Positions 1 through 9,844 of a DNA stretch of 64,000 nucleotides are shown in pieces. The position numbers and the translations under genes are program-made. The stretch comes from Erythrobacter sp. AP23 (lineage in GTDB: Bacteria > Pseudomonadota > Alphaproteobacteria > Sphingomonadales > Sphingomonadaceae). The stretch's first letter is position 1, and every line of letters starts with the position of its first letter. The notes below the pieces were generated by a model. It was not told the origin of the DNA. It ran no database searches and saw only the letters and a program-made list of their open reading frames with translations. The DNA lies in contig NZ_LNBY01000017.1 of NCBI RefSeq assembly GCF_001542855.1, forward strand, positions 434,001-498,000, in the 5' to 3' direction.

Positions 1-245
1 GGAGCGATATCGGCATGTGGCTGCAGACCATCGGCCTGCTGTGCCGCGAAGAAGGGCTCGACACCTGCTTCCAGGAAGCCTGGGCGGTCTATTCCCCGCA
101 GATCCGCGAAGTGGTCGACATCCCCGAGGACCACACCTTCTTCTGCGGCGTCGCCATCGGCTACCGCGACGCGGAGGCGCCGGTGAACAATTTCGATGTC
201 AAGCGCGCCGCGCTGGACGAGAGCGTGCGCTGGGAAGGGTGGTGA
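1..245 (+). CDS. nitroreductase family protein, C-terminal part
   Basis: The frame is open from the left edge and ends at a TGA, so only about the last 81 residues are present. The stretch with SDIGMWLQTIGLL followed by an acidic helix and a closing FFCGVAIGYRD strand is typical of the C-terminus of FMN-dependent nitroreductases (PnbA/NfnB-like), where a glycine-rich strand precedes the dimer-swap tail with the NNF motif. Such enzymes reduce nitro groups or quinones with NAD(P)H in the cytoplasm. The catalytic and most FMN-binding parts lie outside the window, so the substrate cannot be judged. A hairpin-forming repeat follows directly and may end transcription. Confidence 0.75.
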   Translation, partial: SDIGMWLQTIGLLCREEGLDTCFQEAWAVYSPQIREVVDIPEDHTFFCGVAIGYRDAEAPVNNFDVKRAALDESVRWEGW

Positions 246-252
246 TTTCCAT

Positions 253-330
253 CGTCATCCCAGCGCAAGCTGGGATCGGGTGCAATTCCGCGCCAAACCG
301 GCAGCGATCCCAGCTTGCGCTGGGATGACG
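253..330. repeat. inverted repeat, two perfect 25-bp arms around a 28-bp spacer
   Basis: Arms at 253-277 and 306-330 are exact reverse complements; each carries the core CATCCCAGCGCAAGCTGGGA, which is itself nearly palindromic. Repeats of this CATCCCAGC...GCTGGGATG type are scattered between genes in many alphaproteobacteria. Here it fills the gap between the nitroreductase and cysS and could fold in RNA as a large hairpin. There is no T-run, so a classical terminator is not supported. Confidence 0.85.
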
Positions 331-349
331 GGATAGTATCAGGCCCCGC

Positions 350-1792
350 ATGACCGACACGCCGCTCAAGCTGTTCAATTCGCTGACCCGTCAACTGGAG
401 GAATTCCGGCCCGTCCACGAGGGCGAGGCGCGCGTCTATTCCTGCGGGCCGACGGTCTACAACTACCAGCACATCGGCAATATGCGCGCTTATGTCTTCG
501 CCGACACGCTGGGGCGCACGTTGCAGTGGAAGGGCTACAAGCTCACCCATGTCATCAACATCACCGATGTCGGACACCTCACCTCCGACGCGGACGAGGG
601 CGTGGACAAGATGGAGCGGATGGCGGCGAAAGAAGGCAAGTCCGCCTGGGACATCGCAAAGTTCTATCAGGAGGATTTCGAACACGACCTTGCGCGCCTC
701 AATGTCCAGCCCAAGCAGCACCCGCGCGCGACCGAGTTCGTCGAGGCAATGATTGTCTGGGGCGAGAAGATCGCGCCGGAGCATTGTTACGAGCTCGACA
801 GCGGCCTCTATTTCGACGTCTCGACCGTTGCCGATTACGGCCGTCTGGCACGCGCGGTGACCGAGGACGGCGAAGGCCGGATCGACACGGTCGAGGGTAA
901 GCGCAATGCCGCAGATTTCGCCATCTGGCGCAAGACCCCGGCGGGCGAGACGCGGCAGATGGAATGGGACAGCCCGTGGGGCAGGGGCGCGCCCGGCTGG
1001 CATCTCGAATGCTCGGTCATGGGCGAGAAGCTGCTGGGTTTCCCCTTCGACATCCATACCGGCGGGATCGACCACCGCGAGATCCACCACCCGAATGAGA
1101 TCGCGCAGAACCAAGCCTTCTGCGGGTGCGGCAGCCTCGACGATGCGACCCACTCGGGCGCGAAGATCTGGATGCACAACAACTTCCTCGTCGAGCGCTC
1201 GGGGAAGATGAGCAAGTCGTCGGGCGAGTTCCTGCGGCTGCAATTGCTGGTCGACAAGGGCTACCACCCGCTCGCCTACCGCATGATGTGCCTCCAGGCG
1301 CATTACCGCAGCGAGCTGGAGTTCTCGTGGGAGGGGCTGGGCGCAGCACTCACGCGGCTCAAGCGCATCGTGATGGCGGTCGAGCGGCTGAAGGACGCAC
1401 CCGCAGGCGATCCCTCGCACCAGAAGTTCGCTCCCATGCGCGCAAAATTCGCCGAGGCCGTTTCGGACGATCTCAACACGGCTGTCGCGCTGGTCGCTCT
1501 CGAAGAGGCGCTCGCGGTCAAGAAGGTCGATGCCGGTGTGAAGCGCGTGGTGATCGAGGATATGGACGCGGTCCTCGGTCTCGACCTGTTTGGTGTGACC
1601 CGCACCGACCTGCGTATCCGGCCCAAGGACGCCCGGATCACCGAGGCCGAAATCGAGGCCGAGCTGCTCCGCCGCAAGGAAGCGCGCATGGCCAAGGATT
1701 TCGCCACTTCCGACGCGATTCGCGAAAGCCTTGGGGAAAAAGGCGTCGAGGTGATGGACGGCGACCCGCTCGGTTGGGAATGGAAGCTCTGA
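350..1792 (+). CDS. cysS: cysteinyl-tRNA synthetase
   Basis: Class I aminoacyl-tRNA synthetase that charges tRNA-Cys in the cytoplasm; 480 residues, about the family norm. Visible signatures are the zinc-ligand cysteine in SCGPTVYN (Cys32), the HIGH-type motif HIGN at 41-44, a conserved SVMGEKLLG...DIHTGGIDHREIHHPNEIAQ zinc/adenylate region (key residues around 215-255) and the KMSKS loop at 286-290, followed by the helical DALR-type anticodon domain. The ATG at 350 places HIGN at the usual depth. The stop is two bases before the next gene, so the DUF559 gene is probably cotranscribed. Confidence 0.98.
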   Translation: MTDTPLKLFNSLTRQLEEFRPVHEGEARVYSCGPTVYNYQHIGNMRAYVFADTLGRTLQWKGYKLTHVINITDVGHLTSDADEGVDKMERMAAKEGKSAWDIAKFYQEDFEHDLARLNVQPKQHPRATEFVEAMIVWGEKIAPEHCYELDSGLYFDVSTVADYGRLARAVTEDGEGRIDTVEGKRNAADFAIWRKTPAGETRQMEWDSPWGRGAPGWHLECSVMGEKLLGFPFDIHTGGIDHREIHHPNEIAQNQAFCGCGSLDDATHSGAKIWMHNNFLVERSGKMSKSSGEFLRLQLLVDKGYHPLAYRMMCLQAHYRSELEFSWEGLGAALTRLKRIVMAVERLKDAPAGDPSHQKFAPMRAKFAEAVSDDLNTAVALVALEEALAVKKVDAGVKRVVIEDMDAVLGLDLFGVTRTDLRIRPKDARITEAEIEAELLRRKEARMAKDFATSDAIRESLGEKGVEVMDGDPLGWEWKL

Positions 1793-1794
1793 CC

Positions 1795-2106
1795 ATGGCC
1801 GATCCGCAGACTCTCCTCTGGCAGCATCTCAAGGATACGCCGAAGGGCCTGCAATTCGTCCGGGACCATGAAGCCGGGGGTTTCGTCCTCCCGCTCTACT
1901 GCGCCGAGGCGCATCTCGCGATCGAGGTCGACGACGATCCCTTCAAGCCGAAGAACGACAGCGAGCGCGAACGCTGGCAGGAACAGCACCGCGTCGACAT
2001 CATGCAGGTCCCGCCCAGCCATGTGCTGCGCAATGCCAGCGAAGTGGCCGCGGCGATCCTCGACATTGCTGGTCGCCGCAAGGAACGGTTTGCGAAAATC
2101 GGCTGA
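1795..2106 (+). CDS. DUF559 (endonuclease-like) small protein
   Basis: A 103-residue protein starting two bases after the cysS stop. The order LLWQHLKDTPKG...GFVLPLYCAEAHLAIEVDDDP resembles DUF559, a small fold related to very-short-patch-repair nucleases, with the acidic EVDDD strand at the expected place. DUF559 proteins are widespread and their function is largely unproven. Compared with usual members, the typical FRRQHPIGPYVVDFYC stretch is replaced by FVRDHEAGGFVLPLYC, so the first catalytic acid (the D of VVDFYC) is missing and nuclease activity is doubtful. The start is chosen for its tight coupling to cysS. Confidence 0.75.
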   Translation: MADPQTLLWQHLKDTPKGLQFVRDHEAGGFVLPLYCAEAHLAIEVDDDPFKPKNDSERERWQEQHRVDIMQVPPSHVLRNASEVAAAILDIAGRRKERFAKIG

Positions 2107-2137
2107 AGCGGCAACAGGGGGCATCGAGGAGAAATCG

Positions 2138-3076
2138 ATGACCAAAGCCGTATTGTCCGCCCTCATCCGCCCGCTGGTCGAGCCGCGCCTGCCCGATTGG
2201 GTCGAGCCGCTGTGGTTCGCGAGCAAGGAGCAGGCGCTGGAGTTCGCGCCGGAAGCGGAGATCGGCTGGTTCGACCTCAACGAGAAAGAGCCGATGATCG
2301 AAATCGCGCAGGTCGCGACCAGGCTCAAATGGATGAACTCGATCTATGCCGGGCTCGATTTCATGCCGCTCGATCTACTCAAGCAGCGCGGTGTCACCGT
2401 GACCAACGGCGTCGGCATCAATGCCATCACCATCGCCGAATATGTCGTCATGCTGATGCTTGCCCATGCCAAGGGCTATCGCGAGGTCGTGCGCGCGCAG
2501 GAGCGGCACGAATGGCTGCTCGACAGCCCGGGCAAGCGCGAATTGTCGGGCGAGCGCGTGCTGCTGCTCGGCCTCGGTGCGATCGGCCGGCTGGTCAAGA
2601 CGCGGCTCGAGGCGTTCGATATGAAAGTCGTGCCCGTGCGCCGATCGGGTGCCGACGGGGCCTTGAAGCCCGGCGAATGGCGCGAAAAGCTGGGCGAGTT
2701 CGACTGGGTCGTGCTTGCGGTTCCCTCGACTCCCGAGACCAAGCACATGATCGGCGCGATGGAGCTCGCCGCAATGCGTCCCAACGGCGTGCTGGTGAAC
2801 ATCGCGCGCGGCGACGTGGTCGATCAGGAGGCGCTGGTCGAGGCTCTCAAGGAGAAGAAGATCGAGGCCGCGCTGCTCGATGTGACCGATCCCGAACCGC
2901 TGCCCGAAGACCACCCGCTGTGGGACCTCGACAATGCGCAGGTCACCATGCACCTGTCGGGCCGCGCGCAGACCAAGATGTTCCAGCGCAGTGCGGATCG
3001 CTTCATCGAGAACCTCGAACGCTGGCACCGGGGCGAACCGGTCGAGCCGCAGCTGGACCTCGACCTCGGCTACTGA
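2138..3076 (+). CDS. D-2-hydroxyacid dehydrogenase family protein
   Basis: A 312-residue NAD(P)-dependent oxidoreductase of the D-isomer-specific 2-hydroxyacid dehydrogenase family, which interconverts 2-oxoacids and D-2-hydroxyacids. The dinucleotide fold shows GLGAIG near residue 150, then the downstream family signature LVNIARGDVVDQEALVEAL and the terminal MHLSGRAQTKMF stretch, which holds the expected catalytic histidine. The family glutamate lies in the TDPEPLPEDHPL segment. A GAGGAG ribosome site precedes the ATG at 2138. The substrate cannot be told from sequence. It precedes a TPP enzyme and an aldehyde dehydrogenase on the same strand, which suggests a shared 2-oxoacid pathway. Confidence 0.88.
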   Translation: MTKAVLSALIRPLVEPRLPDWVEPLWFASKEQALEFAPEAEIGWFDLNEKEPMIEIAQVATRLKWMNSIYAGLDFMPLDLLKQRGVTVTNGVGINAITIAEYVVMLMLAHAKGYREVVRAQERHEWLLDSPGKRELSGERVLLLGLGAIGRLVKTRLEAFDMKVVPVRRSGADGALKPGEWREKLGEFDWVVLAVPSTPETKHMIGAMELAAMRPNGVLVNIARGDVVDQEALVEALKEKKIEAALLDVTDPEPLPEDHPLWDLDNAQVTMHLSGRAQTKMFQRSADRFIENLERWHRGEPVEPQLDLDLGY

Positions 3077-3173
3077 CCCGGTCCCGCGGCTCCGCCGATC
3101 CGTAACCGGACGCGTGGCGGTTGCGAATAGGTCGCTGTCCTGCAAGGAGGTGGCAACGGGAGATTCGCGTAGC

Positions 3174-4829
3174 ATGGCCGATACCAGGAAAGCGTCCGAC
3201 CTGTTCGTGGAATGCCTCGAGGCCGAGGGCTGCGAATATATCTTCGGCGTCCCGGGCGAGGAGAATCTCGACTTTCTCGACAGCCTCAGCCGGTCGAAGC
3301 AAATCAAGCTGGTCCTGACCCGGCACGAACAGGGCGCGGGTTTCATGGCCGCGACCTATGGCCGCCACACCGGCAAGACCGGCGTGTGCATCGCCACGCT
3401 GGGGCCGGGCGCGACCAATCTCGTCACTGCAGCCGCCTATGCCCAGCTGGGCGGCATGCCGATGATGATGATTACCGGGCAGAAGCCGATCAAGAAATCG
3501 AAGCAGGGCCAGTTCCAGATCCTCGACGTGGTCGCGATGATGGACCCGCTGACCAAATATACCCGCCAGCTGCACGCAGGCGACAATATACCGAGCCGCG
3601 TGCGCGAGGCCTATCGCCTGGCCGAAGAGGAGAAGCCCGGCGCGGTGCATCTCGAGCTGCCCGAGGACATCGCCGCCGAGCCGACCGCTGCGACGCCGAT
3701 CCCGCGCAGCGTCGCTCGGCGGCCCAGCGCCGAACCCAAGGCGGTGAGCCAGGCGGTCGCCGCGCTGGAAAAGGCGAGCAAGCCGATCCTCGTCATCGGG
3801 GCGGGCGCCAATCGTACCATGACCGGCAAGATGCTCGCCGAATTCGTCGAGAAGACCGGCATCCCCTTCGTTCACACGCAGATGGGCAAGGGGGTACTCG
3901 ACGAGCGGCACCCGCTGTTCCTCGGCTGCGCGGCGTTGAGCGCGGGCGATTTCTGCCACCGCGCGATCGAGGAGGCCGACGTGATCGTCAATGTCGGCCA
4001 TGACGTGATCGAGAAGCCCCCCTTCTTCATGCATGACGACGGACACACCGTCATCCATGTCAGCAACAAGAGCGCCGAGGTCGACCCGGTCTATTTCCCG
4101 CAGATCGAAGTGATCGGCGACATCGCCAACGCCATCTGGCAGATCAAGGAAAGCATCCACAAACAGGAGCATTGGCAAAGCGGCGAACTCACGCGCTACC
4201 ATCAGGCGGAACTCGACCATACCGCGACGCTTGCCGACGATACGCGCTTCCCGATCTTTCCGCCGCATCTGGTGAAGCAGGTGCGCGCGAGCCTGCCCGA
4301 GGACGGAATCATCTGCCTCGACAACGGAATCTACAAGATCTGGTTTGCGCGTTGCTATTGCGCTTCGCAGCCCAACACCGTGCTGCTCGACAATGCGCTC
4401 GCCAGCATGGGCGCGGGGCTGCCCTCCGCGATGATGAGCGCCATGCTCTATCCGAAGCGCAAGGTGATGGCGATCTGCGGCGATGGCGGGTTCATGATGA
4501 ACAGCCAGGAGCTGGAGACCGCGGTGCGGCTCGGCCTGAACCTTACGGTGCTGATCCTGCGCGACGATGCCTATGGCATGATCCGCTGGAAGCAGGCGCA
4601 TATGGGCTTTGCGGACTACGGCCTGACCTATGGCAATCCCGATTTCGTCGCCTATGCGCAAAGCTATGGCGCGCAGGGCCACCGGGTGGAGAGCAGCGAC
4701 CATCTGCGCGACCTGCTCGCCCATTGCCGCGACACGCCGGGCGTCCATCTGATCGACTGCCCGGTCGATTATTCGGAAAACGACCGCATCCTCAACGAAG
4801 AGATCAAGGAACTGAGCGCAAGGCTCTAG
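3174..4829 (+). CDS. thiamine-pyrophosphate enzyme, acetolactate synthase-like large subunit
   Basis: A 551-residue TPP-dependent enzyme of the acetohydroxyacid synthase/pyruvate oxidase family. The N-terminal Pyr domain has the cofactor-activating glutamate (Glu52 in RHEQGAGFMA); a central Rossmann-like domain follows; the C-terminal PP domain has GDG at 436-438 and the downstream DDAYGMIRWKQ motif that binds Mg-TPP. It is annotated as acetolactate synthase by similarity, but no ilvN-type regulatory subunit or ilvC lies nearby. The immediate neighbour, 24 bp downstream, is an aldehyde dehydrogenase, so a catabolic decarboxylase or carboligase role is as likely as branched-chain amino-acid synthesis. 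Confidence 0.85.
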   Translation: MADTRKASDLFVECLEAEGCEYIFGVPGEENLDFLDSLSRSKQIKLVLTRHEQGAGFMAATYGRHTGKTGVCIATLGPGATNLVTAAAYAQLGGMPMMMITGQKPIKKSKQGQFQILDVVAMMDPLTKYTRQLHAGDNIPSRVREAYRLAEEEKPGAVHLELPEDIAAEPTAATPIPRSVARRPSAEPKAVSQAVAALEKASKPILVIGAGANRTMTGKMLAEFVEKTGIPFVHTQMGKGVLDERHPLFLGCAALSAGDFCHRAIEEADVIVNVGHDVIEKPPFFMHDDGHTVIHVSNKSAEVDPVYFPQIEVIGDIANAIWQIKESIHKQEHWQSGELTRYHQAELDHTATLADDTRFPIFPPHLVKQVRASLPEDGIICLDNGIYKIWFARCYCASQPNTVLLDNALASMGAGLPSAMMSAMLYPKRKVMAICGDGGFMMNSQELETAVRLGLNLTVLILRDDAYGMIRWKQAHMGFADYGLTYGNPDFVAYAQSYGAQGHRVESSDHLRDLLAHCRDTPGVHLIDCPVDYSENDRILNEEIKELSARL

Positions 4830-4853
4830 GATTGACCGGGTGAAGGAGACGCC

Positions 4854-6287
<1,434 letters not shown>

Positions 6288-6386
6288 TCAGGGGCGCGGA
6301 AGGGCAGTTTTCCGCTTTGGCTGCCCGAAACGGCTATTCCGCTGACGACGACATTGCGGTCGCTCTCCTGTCTTCGTCGAATGACG

Positions 6387-7169
6387 CTAAGCAGACGTTC
6401 CGATCACTAGCCGCAATGGCCCGTCGAAGAATGGCTGTGAGCGCAGATGGCCATACTTTTCGTCCCACCGTCCACTTTCTAAGTCTCTCGATAACTTGGA
6501 TACAAAGCGCTCGACAGCGGCACTCGGCACAAGGCTCCAGCTAGAGCAAGCCAACCTCGCCTCTTTGTTCAGAAATGCTTCTGGGCGACCGTAATAGGCC
6601 TCGTTGAAGCCGTCTTGGCATTCGAGCGGGACCGGAACGCCTTCCACATCTACATGTCCTCCAAGCGCGGCTTTGATACGCCTAATTGGTGGGAAACGCT
6701 TAGCCTCAACCTCGCGGACTTCGGGAATGTAATCCGCCAGCCAATAATCCATCATCAACGCGGGATCGCAAACCAGTAGAACGACACGACCGCGGGTGAC
6801 GCGCCGCATCTCCGACAGGCCGGCTTCTAAGTCCGACCATTGATGGGCTGTCACCAATGCCATCGATGCATCGAAACTGTTGTCCTCAAAAGGCAAATCT
6901 TCGGCGACCGCGTCGATCGCCATCGCAAGATGTGCCGGGCGCTGCGCTCGCATCGACGCCGACGGTTCGACCGCCGTCACTTCGCAATGGGTGGGTTCGT
7001 ATGACCCAGCTCCCGCACCCACGTTCAAAACGGTTTTCACATCGCCGAGTGAGCGATGAATCTGCGCCGCGATTATGGGATCAGGTTGGCGATAGCGGCT
7101 GTAAGTACCGCCAATCTTTGCGTAGTCGACATCTCCCGCGCTGCCATCAGTTCGCTGTGTTTCGCCCAT
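6387..7169 (-). CDS. class I SAM-dependent methyltransferase
   Basis: A 260-residue protein with the AdoMet-binding motif TVLNVGAGAGSYE in its N-terminal third, a following acidic EPS strand, then LPFEDNSFDASMALVTAHQWSD, which is the usual motif II/III region of Methyltransf_11 enzymes. The methyl acceptor is unknown. An upstream TTG start at 7181 is possible, but the first ATG (7169) is closer to a GGATGGGAC ribosome-site-like stretch. Base composition is visibly less GC-rich than in the flanking metabolic genes and it stands alone on the minus strand, both consistent with acquisition by transfer. Confidence 0.85.
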   Translation of the reverse strand: MGETQRTDGSAGDVDYAKIGGTYSRYRQPDPIIAAQIHRSLGDVKTVLNVGAGAGSYEPTHCEVTAVEPSASMRAQRPAHLAMAIDAVAEDLPFEDNSFDASMALVTAHQWSDLEAGLSEMRRVTRGRVVLLVCDPALMMDYWLADYIPEVREVEAKRFPPIRRIKAALGGHVDVEGVPVPLECQDGFNEAYYGRPEAFLNKEARLACSSWSLVPSAAVERFVSKLSRDLESGRWDEKYGHLRSQPFFDGPLRLVIGTSA

Positions 7170-7304
7170 TGTCCCATCCAAACGATATCAACTGGAGCCA
7201 GTAGTCCACTTTCTCGCGTCAACAAACTGAAAGCGGAATGTCCGTTCCCCCCAAACAAGCGAAACCATCCGCGGTCGCCGCGCAAGCTCCCAGCGCACAC
7301 AAGA

Positions 7305-7333
7305 AAACGCCCGCCGGGTGAGGGCGGGCGTTT
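7305..7333 (-). terminator. rho-independent terminator of the entericidin-like gene
   Basis: An 11-bp perfect stem (AAACGCCCGCC at 7305-7315 and its complement at 7323-7333) with a 7-base loop. Read on the minus strand it is followed by a T-rich tail (TTTTCTT). It lies 22 bases past the stop of the small lipoprotein gene at 7356-7484. Confidence 0.85.
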
Positions 7334-7355
7334 CGCTTTCGCTTGTGCGAGTGCC

Positions 7356-7484
7356 TCAGGTTTCCTCGTCGACCGCATTGGCGGCCGATTGCAGGTCGCT
7401 GCCGACACCGCGCACGGTGTTGCAGGCGGCTGCGGTCAGCGTCATCGAGGTAATGCCGAGTGCGAGCAGGATTTTCTTGATCAT
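7356..7484 (-). CDS. entericidin A/B-like small lipoprotein
   Basis: A 42-residue protein: basic start MIKK, hydrophobic signal, lipobox LTAAAC with the lipidated cysteine at 21, then CNTVRGVGSDLQSAANAV, which is the hallmark of the entericidin EcnA/EcnB family. In enteric bacteria these form an envelope toxin-antidote pair, whereas single copies like this one are common in alphaproteobacteria and their role is unclear. A GGAAGGA ribosome site precedes the ATG at 7484 and a strong terminator follows. A longer frame upstream of this start has no family match and is not used. Confidence 0.85.
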   Translation of the reverse strand: MIKKILLALGITSMTLTAAACNTVRGVGSDLQSAANAVDEET

Positions 7485-7600
7485 CGTCGGTCCTTCCCAA
7501 AAGGTACCCCGTCCGGGTTTCCGATACGACAACGGAGGCATGGGCCCCCGGTTCCCCGGCTTGTTGCGCTGGAGGGGCGCGGCACCCATATGGCCGGGCC

Positions 7601-7831
7601 GTGTTCGAACCCGATTTCCTGCGTTTCGCCAGCGATGCCGAACTGGTCGCCTATTGGGGCGGCGCGTTCCTGCTTGCCGCGCTGGTCTGCATGGCGATGG
7701 AGCGGCGCCGGCTGAAGCGCGCGCAGATCAACCGGGTGGGCTGGATGCCGTGGACCGGGCTCTTCCTGGTCTTCGCGGTGATTGGTGGCGGATTGCTGGC
7801 CGTCGCGATTCCGGGGATCATCAAGGGCTAG
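7601..7831 (+). CDS. small two-helix membrane protein, unknown function
   Basis: A 76-residue protein with a GTG start. Two hydrophobic stretches, about residues 18-33 (YWGGAFLLAALVCMAM) and 51-73 (WTGLFLVFAVIGGGLLAVAIPGI), are separated by a basic loop ERRRLKRAQINRVG. I recognise no family. It is divergent from the entericidin-like gene (117 bp between starts) and converges on the small gene at 7835-7975. Coding status rests on clean GC-rich third positions and the amphipathic layout, so it is moderately sure. Confidence 0.6.
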   Translation: MFEPDFLRFASDAELVAYWGGAFLLAALVCMAMERRRLKRAQINRVGWMPWTGLFLVFAVIGGGLLAVAIPGIIKG

Positions 7832-7834
7832 CGC

Positions 7835-7975
7835 TCAATTCTTGTGGCTGCGTGCGCGCATTTCGGTGAAGCTCTGCATGTAAAGCGCTTCGAAATGCCT
7901 TTCGCGATCACAACTGCGCTGTCGTTGCTCGCGCTTGGCCTTCGTAGCCTTCGGAAAGAGAATTTTGTCCAACAT
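7835..7975 (-). CDS. small basic protein of 46 residues, hypothetical
   Basis: An open frame of 46 codons from ATG (7975) to TGA (7835). It begins MLDKILFPKATKAKREQR and continues with RHFEALYMQSFTEMRARSHKN, giving a hydrophobic start and then a highly charged, probably helical protein. A purine-rich AGGACG stretch sits upstream of the ATG. Its stop is 3 bases from the convergent stop of the membrane-protein gene, which argues that both frames are real. No family is recognised. It ends 81 bp before the 3' end of cpaF on the same strand, so it could be read from cpaF transcripts. Confidence 0.45.
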   Translation of the reverse strand: MLDKILFPKATKAKREQRQRSCDRERHFEALYMQSFTEMRARSHKN

Positions 7976-8056
7976 CGAGTCGTCCTGCCTCTTGCGGAGG
8001 TATAGGAGATCTGAGCCTTGCTTGATTGTATGGACTCGACGCCGCCCGGCGCGATC

Positions 8057-9586
8057 CTAGAGACAGGCTTCGAGATAGGCCTGGTCGAAGCCGAACTGAC
8101 GCGCCTTTTCGAGCGTATACGGGCGCAGACCCGATGAGCGGAACTCGCCCATGATCTTCCCGTCTTCGCTCTCTTCGAGATATTCGAACTTGAACAGTTC
8201 CTGCGTCACGATCACGTCGCCTTCCATCCCGATCACCTCGGTGATGTTGGTGGTGCGGCGCGAACCGTCGCGCAGGCGCTTCACCTGAACGATCAGGTCG
8301 ACCGATTCCGCAATCTGGCGCGAGATGGCTTCCTTCGGGATCTTGATGTCGCCCATCAGAATCATGTTTTCCATACGGCCGAGGCACTCGCGCGGACTGT
8401 TCGCGTGCAGCGTACACATCGACCCGTCGTGACCGGTGTTCATGGCGGCGAGGAGGTCGAAACACTCCGCGCCGCGAATCTCACCCAGGATGATGCGATC
8501 TGGGCGCATACGCAGGGCGTTCTTCACGAGGTCGCCGATGGTGATCGCGCCCTGGCCTTCGAGGTTCGGCGGACGCGTTTCGAGCGGCAACCAGTGCGGT
8601 TGCTGCAGGCGAAGTTCGGCCGCGTCCTCGATGGTCAGCACGCGCTCGCCCGGGTCGATCATCTTCGACAGGGCGTTGAGCATGGTCGTTTTACCCGAAC
8701 CCGTACCGCCCGAAATGACGATGTTCATCCGGCATGCGCCCGCGATCTTGAGCGCGGTACACATCTTCTCGCTCATCGAACCGAAGTCCTTGAGCATGTC
8801 CAAGGTGATCGGCTTTTCGGAGAACTTACGAATAGAGATCGCAGTGCCGCGCAGCGAAAGCGGCGGCACGATCACGTTCACACGTGAGCCGTCCTTGAGG
8901 CGCGCGTCGGCCAGCGGCGTGGTCTGATCGACGCGGCGGCCGACCTGGTTCACGATGCGCTGGGCGATCTGGAAAAGATGGGTCTCGTCGCGGAACTTGA
9001 TCGGCGCGATGACCAGCTTGCCCTTCTTTTCGATGTAGGTCTGGTCGGGGCCGTTCACCATTATGTCCGACACATCGGGATCGTTGAGCAATTCTTCGAG
9101 CGGGCCGAAGCCGAGCAGTTCGTCGACGAGAACCTTCTCGAGCGCGAACTGTTCGCGGCGGTTGAGCGTGACCTTGAGCTCGGCCAGCACTTCCATGATG
9201 ATCGGACGGAATTCTTCCGACAGCTCGTCTTTCGACAGCGTGGCCGCGGCTTCGGGGTCGACGCGTTCGAGCAGGCGCGGAAGCACCTGTTCCTTGATCT
9301 TGTGGATGCTCGCTTCGAACCCGCCGACTTCGCTCTGGTTCGAATGAGTGGAATTCATGCGCTCTTCGAGCCGCGACATTGCGTCGCCGTTCATGGCGGC
9401 GCCGGTCGGAGCGGAAGGCGAGTCGGTTTCGGGCAGCGGCGGGAATTGCTCGCCGCCCTTGTCGCCATCGTTACGCGATTGCGCGGGGGTGGGCGTGCCG
9501 CCACGCATGGGCTTGGCGACACCGAACTGCGGACGGGCACCGGCGCTCATGCCTGCCGGTCCGTTCTTCCGTCCGAATGCGCTCAT
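8057..9586 (-). CDS. cpaF: CpaF-family pilus/secretion ATPase
   Basis: A 509-residue type II/IV secretion ATPase of the TadA/CpaF family, which powers Flp (tight adherence) pilus assembly at the inner membrane. A Pro/Gly-rich N-terminal tail of about 75 residues is followed by a helical domain, the LLGFGPLEELLNDPDVSDIMVNG family block, the Walker A motif GGTGSGKT (Lys299), the Asp box (VLTIEDAAEL), Walker B (RIILGEIRG) and the His box (MCTLHANS). All catalytic motifs are intact. No cpaA-E or tadBC genes are in the window, so it stands apart from any pilus cluster visible here. Confidence 0.95.
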   Translation of the reverse strand: MSAFGRKNGPAGMSAGARPQFGVAKPMRGGTPTPAQSRNDGDKGGEQFPPLPETDSPSAPTGAAMNGDAMSRLEERMNSTHSNQSEVGGFEASIHKIKEQVLPRLLERVDPEAAATLSKDELSEEFRPIIMEVLAELKVTLNRREQFALEKVLVDELLGFGPLEELLNDPDVSDIMVNGPDQTYIEKKGKLVIAPIKFRDETHLFQIAQRIVNQVGRRVDQTTPLADARLKDGSRVNVIVPPLSLRGTAISIRKFSEKPITLDMLKDFGSMSEKMCTALKIAGACRMNIVISGGTGSGKTTMLNALSKMIDPGERVLTIEDAAELRLQQPHWLPLETRPPNLEGQGAITIGDLVKNALRMRPDRIILGEIRGAECFDLLAAMNTGHDGSMCTLHANSPRECLGRMENMILMGDIKIPKEAISRQIAESVDLIVQVKRLRDGSRRTTNITEVIGMEGDVIVTQELFKFEYLEESEDGKIMGEFRSSGLRPYTLEKARQFGFDQAYLEACL

Positions 9587-9844
9587 TCCGGTAACCCCCG
9601 AGGAAACTCAAGTTTGATCCAGTCAGCCTTTGCGAACCTACGGCAAAGCCCGTCTCTCTAGGCGTGGTGAATAGAAAGGAAACCTTGATTTTTCCCTAAT
9701 GGCCGAGGGCACTGAACGCTGCCGACCACGGCCTGGAACCGTGCGATTTTCCAGGCTCCGGAGCGGCCTTTCCGGTGGACCGATTGATTGCTTCCGAATA
9801 ACGGCTAAGTCTCGGCGCGATCAGCTATTTGGAGAAGTCGGTTC

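Noticed and set aside
3174-4829. Biosynthetic ilvB
   Set aside because: No ilvN-like regulatory subunit or ilvC is adjacent and the neighbours suggest catabolism, so the symbol was left empty.
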